Below, in pieces: positions 1-5,920 of a stretch of DNA of 7,037 bases. Source of the stretch: Candidatus Fermentibacteraceae bacterium. Lineage in GTDB: Bacteria; Fermentibacterota; Fermentibacteria; Fermentibacterales; JCC-6. How positions within the stretch are numbered: position 1 is the stretch's first letter; every line of letters begins with the position of its first letter. The DNA is taken from contig JAUVJW010000098.1 in assembly GCA_030596465.1 (NCBI GenBank), forward strand, positions 1 to 7,037, written 5' to 3'. Made by a program: the position numbers and the translations under genes. The notes under the pieces were generated by a model. It was not told the DNA's origin, made no database searches, and saw nothing but the letters and a program-made list of their open reading frames with translations.

Positions 1-450
1 CGCCTGTTGAGGTATTTCAACACCGGTAGCGGTACGGAAAACCATATCTACAATGGCATCTCTGTCATCCACCGCAATAGAACTGATCTCCAGCTCATAA
101 GGCGCATACCTTGCTGTAATCATAGGAAGGGAAAGAGTCGCGGAAAGATATTCTTCTGTTTCCCAGTCTTCCGCCGCCCCAAGTTCAATAGTGTAGCCTG
201 CGCCGTTCAAACGCCGCAATGTAACCTCGGGATCGCTGTCAAGATTATGCTTTATTGAAACCAGCATCACCTCCACCTGATCCAGAGCCTGCGTGGAAAA
301 CATCTCTGAAGCTACCGATCCCTCTCCTGCCTGTAGAGCATACATAAAATCATCAATAGTCAAACGAATCAGAGAATCAGACTCAGCAGCCTCACCATAA
401 GCAATACCGGCGAGCAAAAATACCACCAGAACAAGAACCAACCGCCTCAT
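1..450 (-). CDS. Partial small exported protein of unknown function (C-terminus off window)
   Basis: The frame is open from the ATG at 448-450 to the window edge, giving 150 residues with no stop, so the C-terminus is missing. Residues 1-19 form a clear Sec signal peptide: two arginines, a run of Leu/Val/Phe, then a small-residue site AYG before EAAES. There is no lipobox cysteine, so a periplasmic or secreted soluble protein is likely. The mature part starts with an amphipathic stretch (TIDDFMYALQAGEGSVASEMFS) and continues with alternating strand-like segments. This recalls small NTF2-like exported proteins, but that is only a fold impression and I do not recognise the family. The start at 450 is preferred because GGAG lies 9 nt upstream and the signal peptide begins there. 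An in-frame ATG at 465 would add only MERGN. The gene has its own candidate promoter in the 75-bp gap after pepT. Confidence 0.75.
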   Translation of the reverse strand, partial: MRRLVLVLVVFLLAGIAYGEAAESDSLIRLTIDDFMYALQAGEGSVASEMFSTQALDQVEVMLVSIKHNLDSDPEVTLRRLNGAGYTIELGAAEDWETEEYLSATLSLPMITARYAPYELEISSIAVDDRDAIVDMVFRTATGVEIPQQA

Positions 451-486
451 ATTACCCCTCTCCATGTATTCAATCCCCCAGTACAG

Positions 487-515
487 ATAATAGGTAGAGA
501 AAGGGATTGGGGCAA
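487..515 (-). promoter_or_regulatory. Candidate sigma-70-type promoter for the exported protein gene
   Basis: Read on the minus strand, TTGCCC (510-515) is followed by a 17-nt spacer and TATTAT (487-492). This is 4 of 6 and 5 of 6 matches to the bacterial housekeeping consensus at ideal spacing. Transcription would begin near 480, about 30 nt before the ATG at 450, leaving a short leader with the ribosome site at 455-463. No hairpin terminator is visible after the pepT stop at 526, so read-through from pepT is also possible. Confidence 0.4.
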
Positions 516-525
516 GGGGGAAAGG

Positions 526-1743
526 CTAAAGCTCTTCTCCCCATATTATCAGAGTATTTTTCAACCCCTCGAAGGCAATTGAAAGACCTTCTTCCGCCAC
601 CCATTCGCGTCTTGAATGAAACAGTTCACCGCCTGTTGGCAAATTTGCGGTGGGTATCCCCATAAAACTCAAACGAGATCCATCAGTACCACCTCTTATC
701 GCGCCTTCCCTGACTTCTATCCCGCATCGTCTCATTCCCATTAGAGCATAATCAACAAGCCTTCTGTCCTTTTTCAAAATTTCACCTGGATTACTGTACT
801 GCTCCTTCATGGTCAACTCAATCTGTGAATCGGGGAATAGTGAAGCAAGGCAGTCTCTTATAGCTTCCATACGCCCTCGCCTTTTTATCATTCCCGTTGT
901 AGTGAAATCGCGAAGAATTACTTTTACTTCCGCAGAACCAGTGGTTCCTTTTACAAACAGAGGGTAATCATATCCATCCCGTCCTGAACTGTTCTCCGGC
1001 ATTTCTTCAGAACGCATGAGAGAGATCAATTCACCTGCAATCCTCACGGCATTGACCATGCTTCCCGCCGCGCTTCCAGGATGAACTTCCCTGCCTGTAA
1101 TGTTCCAGTCAGCGGACCAGGCATTGAAAGTTTCTGATGAAACATCTGTGACCTCACCACCATCAACCGTGTAGGCGAAATCAGCCCCGAAGCGGTCAAC
1201 ATCAAAATTATCTACCCCTCGGCCTACCTCTTCGTCCGGGGTAAAGGCGATGACAACTTCCGGACGATGAATGTCAGGGTTCTCAATCAGCCACTTACAG
1301 GTCTCCATGATTATGGCAATACCAGACTTGTCATCCGAGCCAAGAAGGGTGGTACCGTCACTGGTAATAACTGTACCCCCCTTATAGCGAAGCATGTCCA
1401 CACATTCCGCAGGATCAATTCTTACCCCATCCCGCAAATCAATGGGAAGACCGTTCCAGTTTTTGTGCAGTTGAGGTTTAACACCTTCACCGGGAGATTC
1501 AGGAGAAGTATCCACATGGGCAATAAGACCAATGGTTTCTCCTGAAACTCCACCTGGAACTCTCGCGTAAAGAACTCCTGTCCTGGACAAATACACACCT
1601 TCCATTCCAAACGCAGTAAGTTCTTTCTCCAGTACTCTCAGAAGATCGAATTGCCTGGAACTGCTTGGACTTGTGGAACTGTCTGGATCAGAAGCAGTTG
1701 AAATAACCGCATATCTTAAAAATCTCTCTGCGACAGAATTCAT
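526..1743 (-). CDS. pepT: Peptidase T (tripeptide aminopeptidase, M20 family)
   Basis: This is a complete 405-residue protein, close to the roughly 408 residues of Escherichia coli PepT, a cytoplasmic dinuclear-zinc aminopeptidase that removes the N-terminal residue of tripeptides. Motifs appear in family order: AHVDTS (His76, Asp78), LLGSDDKSG (metal-bridging Asp137), TPDEEVG (catalytic Glu171, ligand Glu172), TVDGGE (Asp194), EVHPGSA (His221 in the dimerisation domain) and LPTGGELFHSRREW (ligand His376). All expected zinc ligands and the catalytic glutamate are therefore present. The N-terminal FLRYAVISTASD and SSTSPSS stretch also matches the PepT subgroup rather than DapE or ArgE. The ATG has AAAGGAG five bases upstream. 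The gene is transcribed divergently from the regulator and pyrB-pyrI operon, so its control may share the intergenic region 1744-1822. Its likely role is the last stage of peptide use as a carbon and nitrogen source. Confidence 0.95.
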   Translation of the reverse strand: MNSVAERFLRYAVISTASDPDSSTSPSSSRQFDLLRVLEKELTAFGMEGVYLSRTGVLYARVPGGVSGETIGLIAHVDTSPESPGEGVKPQLHKNWNGLPIDLRDGVRIDPAECVDMLRYKGGTVITSDGTTLLGSDDKSGIAIIMETCKWLIENPDIHRPEVVIAFTPDEEVGRGVDNFDVDRFGADFAYTVDGGEVTDVSSETFNAWSADWNITGREVHPGSAAGSMVNAVRIAGELISLMRSEEMPENSSGRDGYDYPLFVKGTTGSAEVKVILRDFTTTGMIKRRGRMEAIRDCLASLFPDSQIELTMKEQYSNPGEILKKDRRLVDYALMGMRRCGIEVREGAIRGGTDGSRLSFMGIPTANLPTGGELFHSRREWVAEEGLSIAFEGLKNTLIIWGEEL

Positions 1744-1745
1744 TT

Positions 1746-1765
1746 AAGCTCCTTTCAAGAGGCTT
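1746..1765 (-). promoter_or_regulatory. Imperfect hairpin covering the pepT ribosome binding site
   Basis: On the minus strand the pepT leader contains AAGC and GCTT arms. These continue, after one C-A mismatch, into a UCU/AGG stem (one G-U pair) around a UGAA loop. The Shine-Dalgarno AAAGGAG occupies the 3' arm. Folding could reduce pepT translation, but the stem is short and interrupted, so chance is a real possibility. Confidence 0.25.
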
Positions 1766-1782
1766 GGGAGTGTTAGTATAAT
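1753..1782 (+). promoter_or_regulatory. Candidate promoter for the regulator-pyrB-pyrI operon
   Basis: A perfect TATAAT lies at 1777-1782, 40 bases before the ATG at 1823. The -35 region is poor: TTTCAA at 1753-1758 with an 18-nt spacer matches only 3 of 6 positions, which would fit a promoter needing an activator. No attenuator hairpin or leader peptide is visible between this box and the first gene. Confidence 0.4.
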
Positions 1783-1803
1783 TGGCTGACGAAGGATCAA
1801 CAA
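1775..1803 (-). promoter_or_regulatory. Candidate pepT promoter, overlapping the divergent -10 box
   Basis: On the minus strand, TTGTTG (1798-1803), a 17-nt spacer and TATACT (1775-1780, 5 of 6 consensus) precede pepT by about 30 bases. This -10 shares four base pairs (1777-1780) with the rightward TATAAT at 1777-1782. If both are real, polymerase could occupy only one at a time, so expression of pepT and of the pyr operon would compete. Confidence 0.35.
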
Positions 1804-1806
1804 TTA
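1779..1806. repeat. Inverted repeat, possible operator
   Basis: TAATTG (1779-1784) and CAATTA (1801-1806) are exact inverted copies whose centres are 22 bp apart, about two helical turns. They flank the region between the rightward -10 box and the ribosome site of the first gene, and the right arm also overlaps the candidate pepT -35. A dimeric regulator such as the adjacent helix-turn-helix protein could bind here. AT-rich 6-bp arms also arise easily by chance. Confidence 0.25.
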
Positions 1807-1822
1807 AGGAGAGGTTTTCTGC

Positions 1823-2545
1823 ATGAGTATGTTTCTCTCCGAGACTGATATTGCAAGATTTCTGGGACAAAGTATCCCGGAAACCAGAAAGGCAATTAAG
1901 TCCAGCAAACTTAAAAGTATCACCAGACAGGGCCATAGAGTATTCCCGAGGGAAGATGTACTTAACTGGCTGGCGGAGAATTTTACCTCACTTACATCGG
2001 AAAGACTTATGCGTGCAGACAACTCTTCCGCTGACAGTGCAGGCTTTGACCCGACTTCATGCGGTATTACCAGACTTCTTTCTGAAAGTGAAGTTTGTTT
2101 TCCTGAAAAAACATCTACAAGATCAAGTATTTTACGATTTATCTCCAACAGAGCTGTTGAGCTTGGTGCGGTTTACGATGCAGCCGAACTCAGGGAGCAA
2201 CTTGAGCAAAGAGAAATGGTTGTATCCACTGCCCTGAAATGCGGAGCTGCACTGATTCATCCTCTTGATATAAGACAACTGTATGTGGAAAAAGAACTGC
2301 TTCTACTTATCATCCCCCCACATCCTCTTCCATTCGGGGAATCCAGAGGAAGACTCACATCACTGTTTTTCCTCCTTCTCTTCCCTGATCCGCACAGGCA
2401 TGTCCATATTCTCGCAAGATTAAACAGATTGCTTAGAAGTAATGATTTCATTGAGACAATTCTCTGTGCAACATCACATGAGGAGGCCCTTGATATAGTG
2501 TATCGCCGTGAACTGGATATTATCAGTTCGGGTGGAAAGAGCTGA
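1823..2545 (+). CDS. Excisionase/MerR-type helix-turn-helix fused to a PTS EIIA type-2 (PtsN-like) domain
   Basis: This 240-residue protein has two recognisable parts. Residues 4-52 (FLSETDIARFLG, then TRKAIKSSKLKSI, then GHRVFPREDVLNWL) fit the small excisionase/MerR-type DNA-binding domain. Residues 55-82 are a polar linker. Residues about 85-235 follow the fructose/mannitol/nitrogen EIIA fold. REMVVST (130-136), then CGAALIH, aligns without gaps to the PtsN motif REx4STGIGxGxAxPH, placing the phosphoacceptor histidine at His146. HVHIL supplies the second active-site histidine at His193. The C-terminal RLLRSNDFIETILCATSHEEALDIV matches the usual last helices. The glycines of the active loop and the proline before the histidine are replaced, so phosphotransfer is likely but unproven. 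AAGGAGAGG precedes the ATG. The stop is 12 bases before pyrB, so it is co-transcribed with pyrB-pyrI. I infer a cytoplasmic transcription factor responding to PTS phosphorylation. There is no membrane segment, so it is not a sugar permease part. Confidence 0.8.
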   Translation: MSMFLSETDIARFLGQSIPETRKAIKSSKLKSITRQGHRVFPREDVLNWLAENFTSLTSERLMRADNSSADSAGFDPTSCGITRLLSESEVCFPEKTSTRSSILRFISNRAVELGAVYDAAELREQLEQREMVVSTALKCGAALIHPLDIRQLYVEKELLLLIIPPHPLPFGESRGRLTSLFFLLLFPDPHRHVHILARLNRLLRSNDFIETILCATSHEEALDIVYRRELDIISSGGKS

Positions 2546-2547
2546 AC

Positions 2548-2560
2548 AGGAGGAATTGTG
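2548..2560 (+). promoter_or_regulatory. Ribosome binding site and GTG start of pyrB
   Basis: AGGAGGA (2548-2554) directly precedes GTG at 2558. It is the strongest Shine-Dalgarno in the operon, though the spacing is short at about 4-5 nt. The alternative ATG at 2582 has no comparable site, so the GTG start is chosen. It also gives the same residue number for the STRT motif (52-55) as in mature E. coli PyrB. Confidence 0.6.
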
Positions 2561-3481
2561 AATTCGTTCAAAGACAGAGACATGATCTCCCTGCGAGACA
2601 TGACCATTGATGATTTATGGACTATCGTCTCCAGAACCGGAGAGATAAAAACAGGTAAACACCGGGATTGCCTTAAAGACAAGACAATTGCCTCTCTTTT
2701 TTTCGAACCCTCCACACGAACAAGGCTTTCCTTTGAGTCCGCGGTGGTTAAAAGCGGAGGAAGTGTTTTTGGATTTGCTGACCCCGGTTCATCCTCTCAG
2801 AAAAAAGGAGAATCCTTTTCCGATTCCATCAGAACGGTCACCGGATATTGTGACGCCATGGTTATCCGGCATCCCGTAGAGGGTGCTGCAAGATTGGCCA
2901 GTGAAGTCGCTACCGTTCCTGTAATTAACGCGGGTGATGGAGCGAACCAGCACCCGACACAGACATTTCTTGATCTTTTTACCATATACGAGGAGTTCGG
3001 CCGGTTAAAAAATCTCAAGATTGGCATAATGGGTGACCTGAAATACGGAAGAACTGTCCACTCACTTACCCATGCTATGGCTCTGTTTGACGCTGAAATG
3101 ATTTTTATTTCACCACCTTCTTTGAAAATGCCATCAACCATTCTCTCTGATCTCTCGGAGAAGGGAGTTTCTTTCCGTACTTTAATTGCACCGGAAGGTG
3201 CAGCAGACATGAATCTTGATATTCTGTATGTAACCAGAATTCAAAAAGAAAGATTTGGTGATCCTCAGGAATACAAGAATGTTGCACACGGCTACAGGAT
3301 TGATAAGAGTACAATAGCAGCACTTGGGGAACAGGTTCGAATCATGCATCCTCTTCCCAGAGTAGATGAAATCGCCGAGGAAGTTGATGAAACCCCAAAT
3401 GCCATTTATTTCACTCAGGCACACAACGGTGTTCCAACAAGGCAGGCTCTTCTGGGCCTTGTAACGGGAGGTATCAACTGA
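2558..3481 (+). CDS. pyrB: Aspartate carbamoyltransferase catalytic subunit
   Basis: The protein of 307 residues matches the E. coli catalytic chain almost end to end. The enzyme condenses carbamoyl phosphate with L-aspartate to N-carbamoyl-L-aspartate, the committed step of pyrimidine synthesis, in the cytoplasm. Visible motifs are FFEPSTRTRLSFE (Ser52-Thr53-Arg54-Thr55 binding carbamoyl phosphate), SSSQKKGES (Ser/Lys loop from the neighbouring chain, around 79-83), IRHPVEGAARLA (Arg104), NAGDGANQHPTQT (His132, Gln135), GDLKYGRTVHSL (Arg165), YVTRIQKERF (Arg227, Gln229) and MHPLPRVDEI (the 266-267 Leu-Pro pair). No expected active-site residue is missing. The loop before the lysine is one residue shorter than in E. 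coli. Translation starts at GTG. The stop TGA overlaps the pyrI ATG by one base, consistent with coupled synthesis of the two chains of a class B holoenzyme. Confidence 0.97.
   Translation: MNSFKDRDMISLRDMTIDDLWTIVSRTGEIKTGKHRDCLKDKTIASLFFEPSTRTRLSFESAVVKSGGSVFGFADPGSSSQKKGESFSDSIRTVTGYCDAMVIRHPVEGAARLASEVATVPVINAGDGANQHPTQTFLDLFTIYEEFGRLKNLKIGIMGDLKYGRTVHSLTHAMALFDAEMIFISPPSLKMPSTILSDLSEKGVSFRTLIAPEGAADMNLDILYVTRIQKERFGDPQEYKNVAHGYRIDKSTIAALGEQVRIMHPLPRVDEIAEEVDETPNAIYFTQAHNGVPTRQALLGLVTGGIN
3466..3471 (+). promoter_or_regulatory. pyrI ribosome binding site inside pyrB
   Basis: GGGAGG lies within the last codons of pyrB with nine bases before the pyrI ATG at 3481. It fixes the pyrI start and lets ribosomes ending pyrB restart at the overlapping TGATG. 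Confidence 0.6.
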
Positions 3482-3942
3482 TGGAAAGAGCATACAAGGT
3501 CTATGCTATTAACAACGGTACTGTTATCGATCACATTCCCACACCTCTGGCTCTAAAAGTAGTGGAAATCCTCGGCCTTGGCAGTGAAGGTGTATTCACT
3601 ATCGGTGTGGGCTTTCAGTCAAAACGGCTTCCCGGAGGAAAAGACATTCTAAAAATAGAAAACAGAATCCTCCTCGAAAATGAAACTGACACCATTGCCC
3701 TGATTGCCCCGGACGCCACCATCAACATAATTAAAGACGGAAGAGTCAGCGAGAAAAGAATTATTTCCATTCCGAATAGAATCTTTGGAGTAATGCAATG
3801 CCCAAACCCCAATTGTGCCACTAACAAACTGGGAGCACACAGGCATTTCAGACTTGAAGATAAGGAGAAAATGACATATCGCTGTGAATATTGCGAAAGA
3901 GTCACCGAGATCATTCCGGCAAACTTGACAGCCCCGGAATAG
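3481..3942 (+). CDS. pyrI: Aspartate carbamoyltransferase regulatory subunit
   Basis: This is a complete 153-residue protein, the same size as E. coli PyrI. The N-terminal allosteric domain (1-98) carries YAINNGTVIDHIP with Asp17 and His18, LKIEN with Lys58, and VSEKR with Lys92. These are the positions that contact CTP and ATP in E. coli, so allosteric control should be retained. The C-terminal zinc domain has four cysteines in the pattern C107-x4-C112 and C135-x2-C138, inside CPNPNC and CEYC, which hold the structural zinc that docks the chain onto PyrB. It starts at ATG overlapping the pyrB stop by one base. Together the two genes predict the large PyrB6-PyrI6 enzyme rather than a bare catalytic trimer or a DHOase-bound form. 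No other pyr gene is present, and the operon ends at the terminator just downstream. Confidence 0.96.
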   Translation: MERAYKVYAINNGTVIDHIPTPLALKVVEILGLGSEGVFTIGVGFQSKRLPGGKDILKIENRILLENETDTIALIAPDATINIIKDGRVSEKRIISIPNRIFGVMQCPNPNCATNKLGAHRHFRLEDKEKMTYRCEYCERVTEIIPANLTAPE

Positions 3943-3958
3943 AAAGCAGTAAATTCAT

Positions 3959-3997
3959 AACTCCCGGCACCTGGAAATCAGATACCGGGAGTTTTTT
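3959..3997 (+). terminator. Rho-independent terminator of the pyr operon
   Basis: AACTCCCGG (3959-3967) pairs perfectly with CCGGGAGTT (3985-3993), giving a 9-bp stem around a 17-nt loop that may hold a small inner CTG/CAG pairing. It is followed by a run of six T (3992-3997). It begins 17 bases after the pyrI stop. The convergent gene ends at 4008, so the same hairpin could slow transcription from the right, but on that strand it is not followed by a good T run. Confidence 0.9.
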
Positions 3998-4007
3998 CTG
4001 ATACTCG

Positions 4008-5834
4008 TTACCTTACAACCACTATCCTCTGCGCGGCAGTTCCCTGCGCGGACTGCATAACAACAGCGTAGGAACCAGCGGGGAGACCTGTTACCATTCC
4101 GGTGTACTGCCCGGCGGCCAGTTCTCCTTCCATAATAACTGAAACTGCTCTTCCGGTAACATCGTAAACAGCTATGCTCACAAAACCGGGCTGCTCAACA
4201 TTGTAACCTATGGAGAATGCGCCGGAAACAGGGTTGCCTGAGGTCAGCCATACCTTTCTTCCATCAAGCGGGGCACCACCTTCATCTTCTATGCTCACCG
4301 GATTCCAGAGAACTGTAATATCCTTCAATGAGGGTGTTATATTAAGGTTAGTGGTGTATAGTTCAGCCTGGTACTGAAGATACTGTCCTCCCGGGGCAAC
4401 AACAGACCCAAGAGAGCCAGCGGAGGTAAGCCAGGCACTCCATGATCCCATATTTCCGGAATCGTACGAGGTCTTCAGTCTTATGCGAATACCTGTTCCG
4501 GAAGGGGTTGTCGCTGACCAGTAGAGATATTCCCATGCAGCGAAATCGGGATCAGGAGGTTCAATGTCAAGAATTGAGCTTGTTACTGCACTAGGTGTTG
4601 TGAAACCACTGATTCTCCACCAGCTGATCTCGTCTCCATAATAAGCACATCCGAGAACATCGGTAATATTATCACCATCCATATCTCCAACCGAAACACC
4701 CATCGCGCCGTTAAAGTAAGAGGAGACCGAGAATGTTTCCCAAGGCTCTCCCAGATACTCTCTGTTCTTGCACCACACGATTTGATCTTCTCCATAACTT
4801 GCTGCCATAACCTCGGGATATCCGTCGCCATCCATGTCACTGGCAACAATGTCATATATGTTCTGTGCACCTGCTCCTGTCATGTCATGAGAGATCCAGG
4901 AACTCTGCGTATCAAGGAAATCATACCAGTGTAAATTCCCGTCACCAGCAGAAGAAGCAACGGCAAAGTCTTCAGAACCATCATTGTTGTAATCTGCGGT
5001 AGCGACCGATATTGGACTATTGTATGCTGTTTCAATGATGTATTTATCCCATGAATAACCATATGGCGGTTGGGAAATATAAGCTGAAATATCATCATGA
5101 CTATTACTGGCAGCCACCACATCGGGATGACCATCGCCGTTGAAATCACCCACATCACAAGCATATGCACCCATCAGAGCACCATCAATATAGCCCTGAT
5201 TCCATGATGAGGGAGTTCCATTATTGCGCCACCAGCAAACATCACCGGACATACTTGATACTCCGACGATATCAATAAGCCCGTCTTCATTGATATCCGC
5301 AGCTCTGATCTGCCTGGCATCAAAATTAGTGGCGATATCCGTCCCTAAAGTCCAGCCCGCCGGGAAGTACCGGAAAAGAACTATCCTGTTTTCTGAGTCG
5401 CTGGAAGCTACTATATCGCGGAATCCATTGTCGTCAAAGTCAGCTACCGCAATAAACCTTGGTGATCCTACATTCCCGATAACATGTTTTACCCATGAAG
5501 TACCCTGTCCGTTGAGATTTTCACTCCAGAATATCTCTCCTGAAGTATACGCACAAGACGCAGCATCTAAATCGCCATCCGCATCCATGTCCAGAGCAAT
5601 CACATAGACCGGCCCGTCGGCTGTTCCTATCTGATTCTCATCTCGATTAACAATCAGCTTCAACTGCCCCGGTGTTGTGTCCCAATCCATATCACCGGAT
5701 ATGTAGAATCTATCCTGCCAGTCAGTAACTGGTCCGAAAACACCAGGCCCACCGACCCAGTCAGTTTGTGTTTCACTCTCTGCAAAAACAGAAAAACAAA
5801 CACCGAAAGTCAACAACAGCAATAAATACCTCAT
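4008..5834 (-). CDS. Secreted seven-repeat FG-GAP/VCBS beta-propeller protein with C-terminal FlgD-like sorting-type domain
   Basis: With the start at 5834 the protein has 608 residues. Residues 1-18 are a Sec signal peptide (leucine run, site VFA before ESE). Seven calcium-type loops of form DxDxDGxxD start at residues 82, 132, 180, 230, 281, 333 and 384, spaced 48-52 residues apart. Each is followed by a hydrophobic strand and a tryptophan-rich strand, as in FG-GAP repeats of a seven-bladed propeller. Residues about 433-512 form a separate beta-rich region (WEYLYWS, GSWSAWLTS, GQYLQYQAEL) that I cannot name. Residues about 525-608 resemble FlgD-Ig/type-A sorting domains: GNPVSGAFSIGYNV, VSIAVYDVTGRAV, LAAGQY, GLPAGSYAVVM, then a short RIVVVR tail. 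The protein is therefore probably exported and surface-attached or released, with a binding or structural role. Substrate and partners are unknown. It may follow ruvB-queH in one transcript but has its own candidate promoter. Confidence 0.85.
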   Translation of the reverse strand: MRYLLLLLTFGVCFSVFAESETQTDWVGGPGVFGPVTDWQDRFYISGDMDWDTTPGQLKLIVNRDENQIGTADGPVYVIALDMDADGDLDAASCAYTSGEIFWSENLNGQGTSWVKHVIGNVGSPRFIAVADFDDNGFRDIVASSDSENRIVLFRYFPAGWTLGTDIATNFDARQIRAADINEDGLIDIVGVSSMSGDVCWWRNNGTPSSWNQGYIDGALMGAYACDVGDFNGDGHPDVVAASNSHDDISAYISQPPYGYSWDKYIIETAYNSPISVATADYNNDGSEDFAVASSAGDGNLHWYDFLDTQSSWISHDMTGAGAQNIYDIVASDMDGDGYPEVMAASYGEDQIVWCKNREYLGEPWETFSVSSYFNGAMGVSVGDMDGDNITDVLGCAYYGDEISWWRISGFTTPSAVTSSILDIEPPDPDFAAWEYLYWSATTPSGTGIRIRLKTSYDSGNMGSWSAWLTSAGSLGSVVAPGGQYLQYQAELYTTNLNITPSLKDITVLWNPVSIEDEGGAPLDGRKVWLTSGNPVSGAFSIGYNVEQPGFVSIAVYDVTGRAVSVIMEGELAAGQYTGMVTGLPAGSYAVVMQSAQGTAAQRIVVVR

Positions 5835-5845
5835 GTAAAACCTCC
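5832..5845 (-). promoter_or_regulatory. Ribosome binding site deciding the propeller gene start
   Basis: GGAGG (5841-5845 on the minus strand) lies six bases before the ATG at 5832-5834, and the signal peptide begins at that ATG. The open frame reaches back to 5906, but the extra 24 residues would put a poor leader before the signal peptide and would overlap the candidate promoter. Confidence 0.75.
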
Positions 5846-5877
5846 ATACTATAATTATGCGTGCATTTATATTCTGA

Positions 5878-5906
5878 AGTATGTTATCCAAATCACCATA
5901 AGTCAA
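5878..5906 (-). promoter_or_regulatory. Candidate promoter for the propeller gene
   Basis: On the minus strand, TTGACT (5901-5906, 5 of 6) is followed by exactly 17 bases and CATACT (5878-5883, 4 of 6). Initiation would be near 5871, giving a leader of about 37 nt. It lies entirely in the 86-bp gap after the queH stop. Confidence 0.45.
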
Positions 5907-5907
5907 T

Positions 5908-5920
5908 ACCCATTCTGGGT
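5908..5920. repeat. Short inverted repeat between queH and the propeller promoter
   Basis: ACCCA (5908-5912) and TGGGT (5916-5920) are exact inverted copies around three bases. The repeat sits immediately after the queH stop and one base upstream of the -35 box of the next gene. There is no T run, so it is not a standard terminator. It could be a small operator, a weak transcript end, or chance. Confidence 0.25.

Noticed and set aside
7..258. Open frame on the plus strand with 83 codons
   Set aside because: It lies antisense to the exported protein gene, has no ribosome site, and its translation is Arg/Cys-rich without domain features.
2582..2584. ATG as pyrB start
   Set aside because: It has no Shine-Dalgarno and would remove eight residues; the GTG at 2558 follows AGGAGGA.
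2697..2703. Seven-T run in pyrB as a programmed frameshift or slippage site
   Set aside because: The frame is intact on both sides (SLFFEPSTRT), and no alternative frame or stimulatory structure supports slippage.
2804..3210. Long antisense frames across pyrB
   Set aside because: They are shadow frames of a strongly conserved gene, without ribosome sites.
5835..5906. Longer start for the propeller protein, adding 24 residues
   Set aside because: The ATG at 5834 has GGAGG at good spacing and begins the signal peptide; the extension overlaps the promoter candidate.
5908..5920. Hairpin after queH as a rho-independent terminator
   Set aside because: The stem is only five pairs, with no T run on the minus strand.
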